39,592 nt of DNA from an uncultured Spirochaetaceae bacterium (lineage in GTDB: Bacteria; Spirochaetota; Spirochaetia; Sphaerochaetales; Sphaerochaetaceae), in contig CALXOL010000020.1 in NCBI GenBank assembly GCA_944390015.1, forward strand, positions 1 to 39,592. The letters run 5' to 3'. The notes beneath the pieces are model-generated. The model made no database searches. It was not told the origin of the DNA and worked only from the letters and a program-made list of their open reading frames with translations. The position numbers and the translations under genes are program-made. Shown here piece after piece: positions 38,489 to 39,592 of the stretch. Position 1 is the first letter of the stretch, and each line of letters starts with the position of its first letter.

Positions 38489-39592
38489 CTTGGACGTGAG
38501 TGTTTTCCCCAGAGGTTCCGTCTCCGGTTTACCTCTGGCACCCCATCCATACGGCTGATTGACTGCAGCCTGCCCGGACTTCTGGGCCCGGGTGATGTAG
38601 TTGTCGCGGATGTTGATGGCCGCATTTACGTCTGCATGCATACTGCTGCCGCAATGCCTGCATGTGTATCTGTTTCCATTCCTTGAAGCCTTGTCTATCG
38701 TCTTGCACACCGAGCATTTCCGGCTAGTATAGCGCGCATCGACGAACTCAACTTTTATGCCGTTCTTCTGGCATTTGTATGTAAGCTTGAACTCAAGGTC
38801 GGAGTACGACCAGTTGGATATCCATTTCCTCATGGTCTTGTTGCTCTTCCCCTTGAGTCTCAGCATGTTCATGGATGACAGGTCTTCAAGGACGTATACG
38901 GATACATCATCAGTATTGGCAAGCTTCTTGGAAATGCAGTGGTTCTGGTCATGGACAAACCTCTTCTCGCAGCCCGAGATGGAGACGAGTCTCCTCTTCG
39001 CACTGCGGGTGCCTTTCTCCTGCAGCTCAGAGCGTACATGATTGTATTTCCTCTTCACCCGCCTTGCATCCTTTGCTCCATAGTGGACTCCCTCAGAGGT
39101 CGTAACGATATTGTAGATTCCTCTGTCCAGTCCCACTATCTTCCCATCATTGTTCTCTTCAATTATATGATCAGGGCATTCGTAGATGAGATTGACGAAC
39201 ACTCTTCTTTTTTTATCTATCCCTATGTTCGCTCCCTTGAGCTTCCAGCCCTCTGATGAGGAGTATCTCCCTCTGAAGAACTCAGGAATAGATATGATTG
39301 TTCTTATCCTCTTGTCGCAGGTGCTGAGTGTGAGCTGAGAACCTCGAAGCGTTATGGTTCTCACGTCATAGCGCATCGTGCACTTATCCTTCATCGACGG
39401 CCTTTTCATCCTTTCTGCTTTCTTAGGATGTTTCTGCTTAAGCTTCGTCCTCTTCACATTCCAGTTCTTGACAGCTTCCACTGCGACATCCCTTGCACAC
39501 TGGATGAGTCCTGTTGGAAGAGAAGGACATTCATCCTTTATCCTCCCATACTGTACTTTGTGAAGAAACCTCTTGGATGTGCTGCTGTTATT
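38471..39592 (-). CDS. tnpB: TnpB/OrfB RNA-guided nuclease, copy 2 (partial at window edge)
   Basis: The frame is open from the window end to a TGA at 38471-38473. It aligns with copy 1 from its residue 39 onward, so only the N-terminus is missing. RuvC residues (VGLDRGIYN, YVLEDLSSMN, HADVNAAINI) and the zinc cysteines are intact. It is identical to copy 1 through the central and C-terminal catalytic part. It differs in scattered positions near the N-terminus, in a cluster before VNLIYECPD, and by loss of about eight residues after AAVNQP, which removes the UUCG hairpin from the presumed omega RNA. Orientation is opposite to copy 1. Confidence 0.88.
   Translation of the reverse strand, partial: NNSSTSKRFLHKVQYGRIKDECPSLPTGLIQCARDVAVEAVKNWNVKRTKLKQKHPKKAERMKRPSMKDKCTMRYDVRTITLRGSQLTLSTCDKRIRTIISIPEFFRGRYSSSEGWKLKGANIGIDKKRRVFVNLIYECPDHIIEENNDGKIVGLDRGIYNIVTTSEGVHYGAKDARRVKRKYNHVRSELQEKGTRSAKRRLVSISGCEKRFVHDQNHCISKKLANTDDVSVYVLEDLSSMNMLRLKGKSNKTMRKWISNWSYSDLEFKLTYKCQKNGIKVEFVDARYTSRKCSVCKTIDKASRNGNRYTCRHCGSSMHADVNAAINIRDNYITRAQKSGQAAVNQPYGWGARGKPETEPLGKTLTSKPSGSS

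Noticed and set aside
1-39592. CRISPR array, tRNA or rRNA genes
   Set aside because: I found no evenly spaced repeat-spacer pattern, no cloverleaf with a GGTTCGAATCC-like arm and no rRNA segments on either strand by reading.

Overview
The window looks like chromosomal DNA of a host-associated, anaerobic spirochaete (Sphaerochaeta/Treponema-like). This is inferred from the Phe-Ala-Gly-Gly-Ala-Lys-Glu-Glu end of the signal peptide on the transporter binding protein, the spirochaete-like C-terminus of ribosomal protein S4, moderate GC, compact overlapping genes and an anaerobic selenium/molybdenum enzyme set. There is no 16S rRNA in the window, so the lineage call is tentative.

Layout. 1-5.2 kb: the end of rpsD with its terminator, an OmpR-type response regulator and sensor kinase, a YfcE-like phosphodiesterase, an alpha/beta hydrolase and a COG2509-type FAD protein. 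5.3-8.7 kb: a same-strand, mostly overlapping run encoding a helix-turn-helix protein fused to a degenerate Fic domain, an N-acyl-D-amino-acid deacylase-like amidohydrolase, a DtxR-type metal regulator and a HAD hydrolase. 8.7-12.2 kb: thiI with its cysteine desulfurase, divergent from aroB. 12.3-19.3 kb: a five-gene molybdenum hydroxylase operon, with an XdhA/XdhC/XdhB three-subunit enzyme followed by a YgfM/XdhD pair. 19.3-26.5 kb: a TetR regulator, a UvrD-like helicase, an XdhC-type maturation factor and an EF2568-type cysteine desulfurase on the minus strand, divergent from yedE, yedF, a DUF3343 gene and selD. 26.5-28.6 kb: a TnpB-only IS200/IS605-type element beside a truncated AbiEii toxin gene. 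28.8-30.0 kb: ygeW. 30.0-34.7 kb: two paralogous small proteins of unknown function and a MarR-controlled heterodimeric ABC exporter. 34.8-38.3 kb: a FecBCD-type metal/chelate importer with an embedded methyltransferase. 38.5-39.6 kb: a second, inverted TnpB copy cut by the window edge.

How the genes fit together. SelD makes selenophosphate. YedE, YedF and the DUF3343 protein are thought to import and handle selenium, and the EF2568-type desulfurase and XdhC-type factor to mature the molybdenum cofactor. Together they would serve the labile selenium cofactor of the two molybdenum hydroxylases. XdhA keeps the Glu and Arg that bind purines in xanthine dehydrogenase, whereas XdhD has lost both. 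With YgeW this recalls the E. coli ygeW-xdhD purine catabolism region, so anaerobic purine breakdown is the likely role. The metal importer could supply molybdate, but its substrate is not settled by the sequence.

The most interesting points are: (a) many first genes start 6-7 nt after a sigma70-like -10 box with no Shine-Dalgarno, suggesting leaderless mRNAs, often from overlapping divergent promoters; (b) an XdhC maturation factor with inverted domain order; (c) a transcription-factor-like pseudo-Fic protein; (d) 11-bp tandem repeats upstream of ygeW; (e) two TnpB copies in inverted orientation around a 10-kb segment, with differing predicted omega RNAs; (f) a tandem pair of small unknown proteins resembling degenerate PD-(D/E)XK (Rpn-like) domains.
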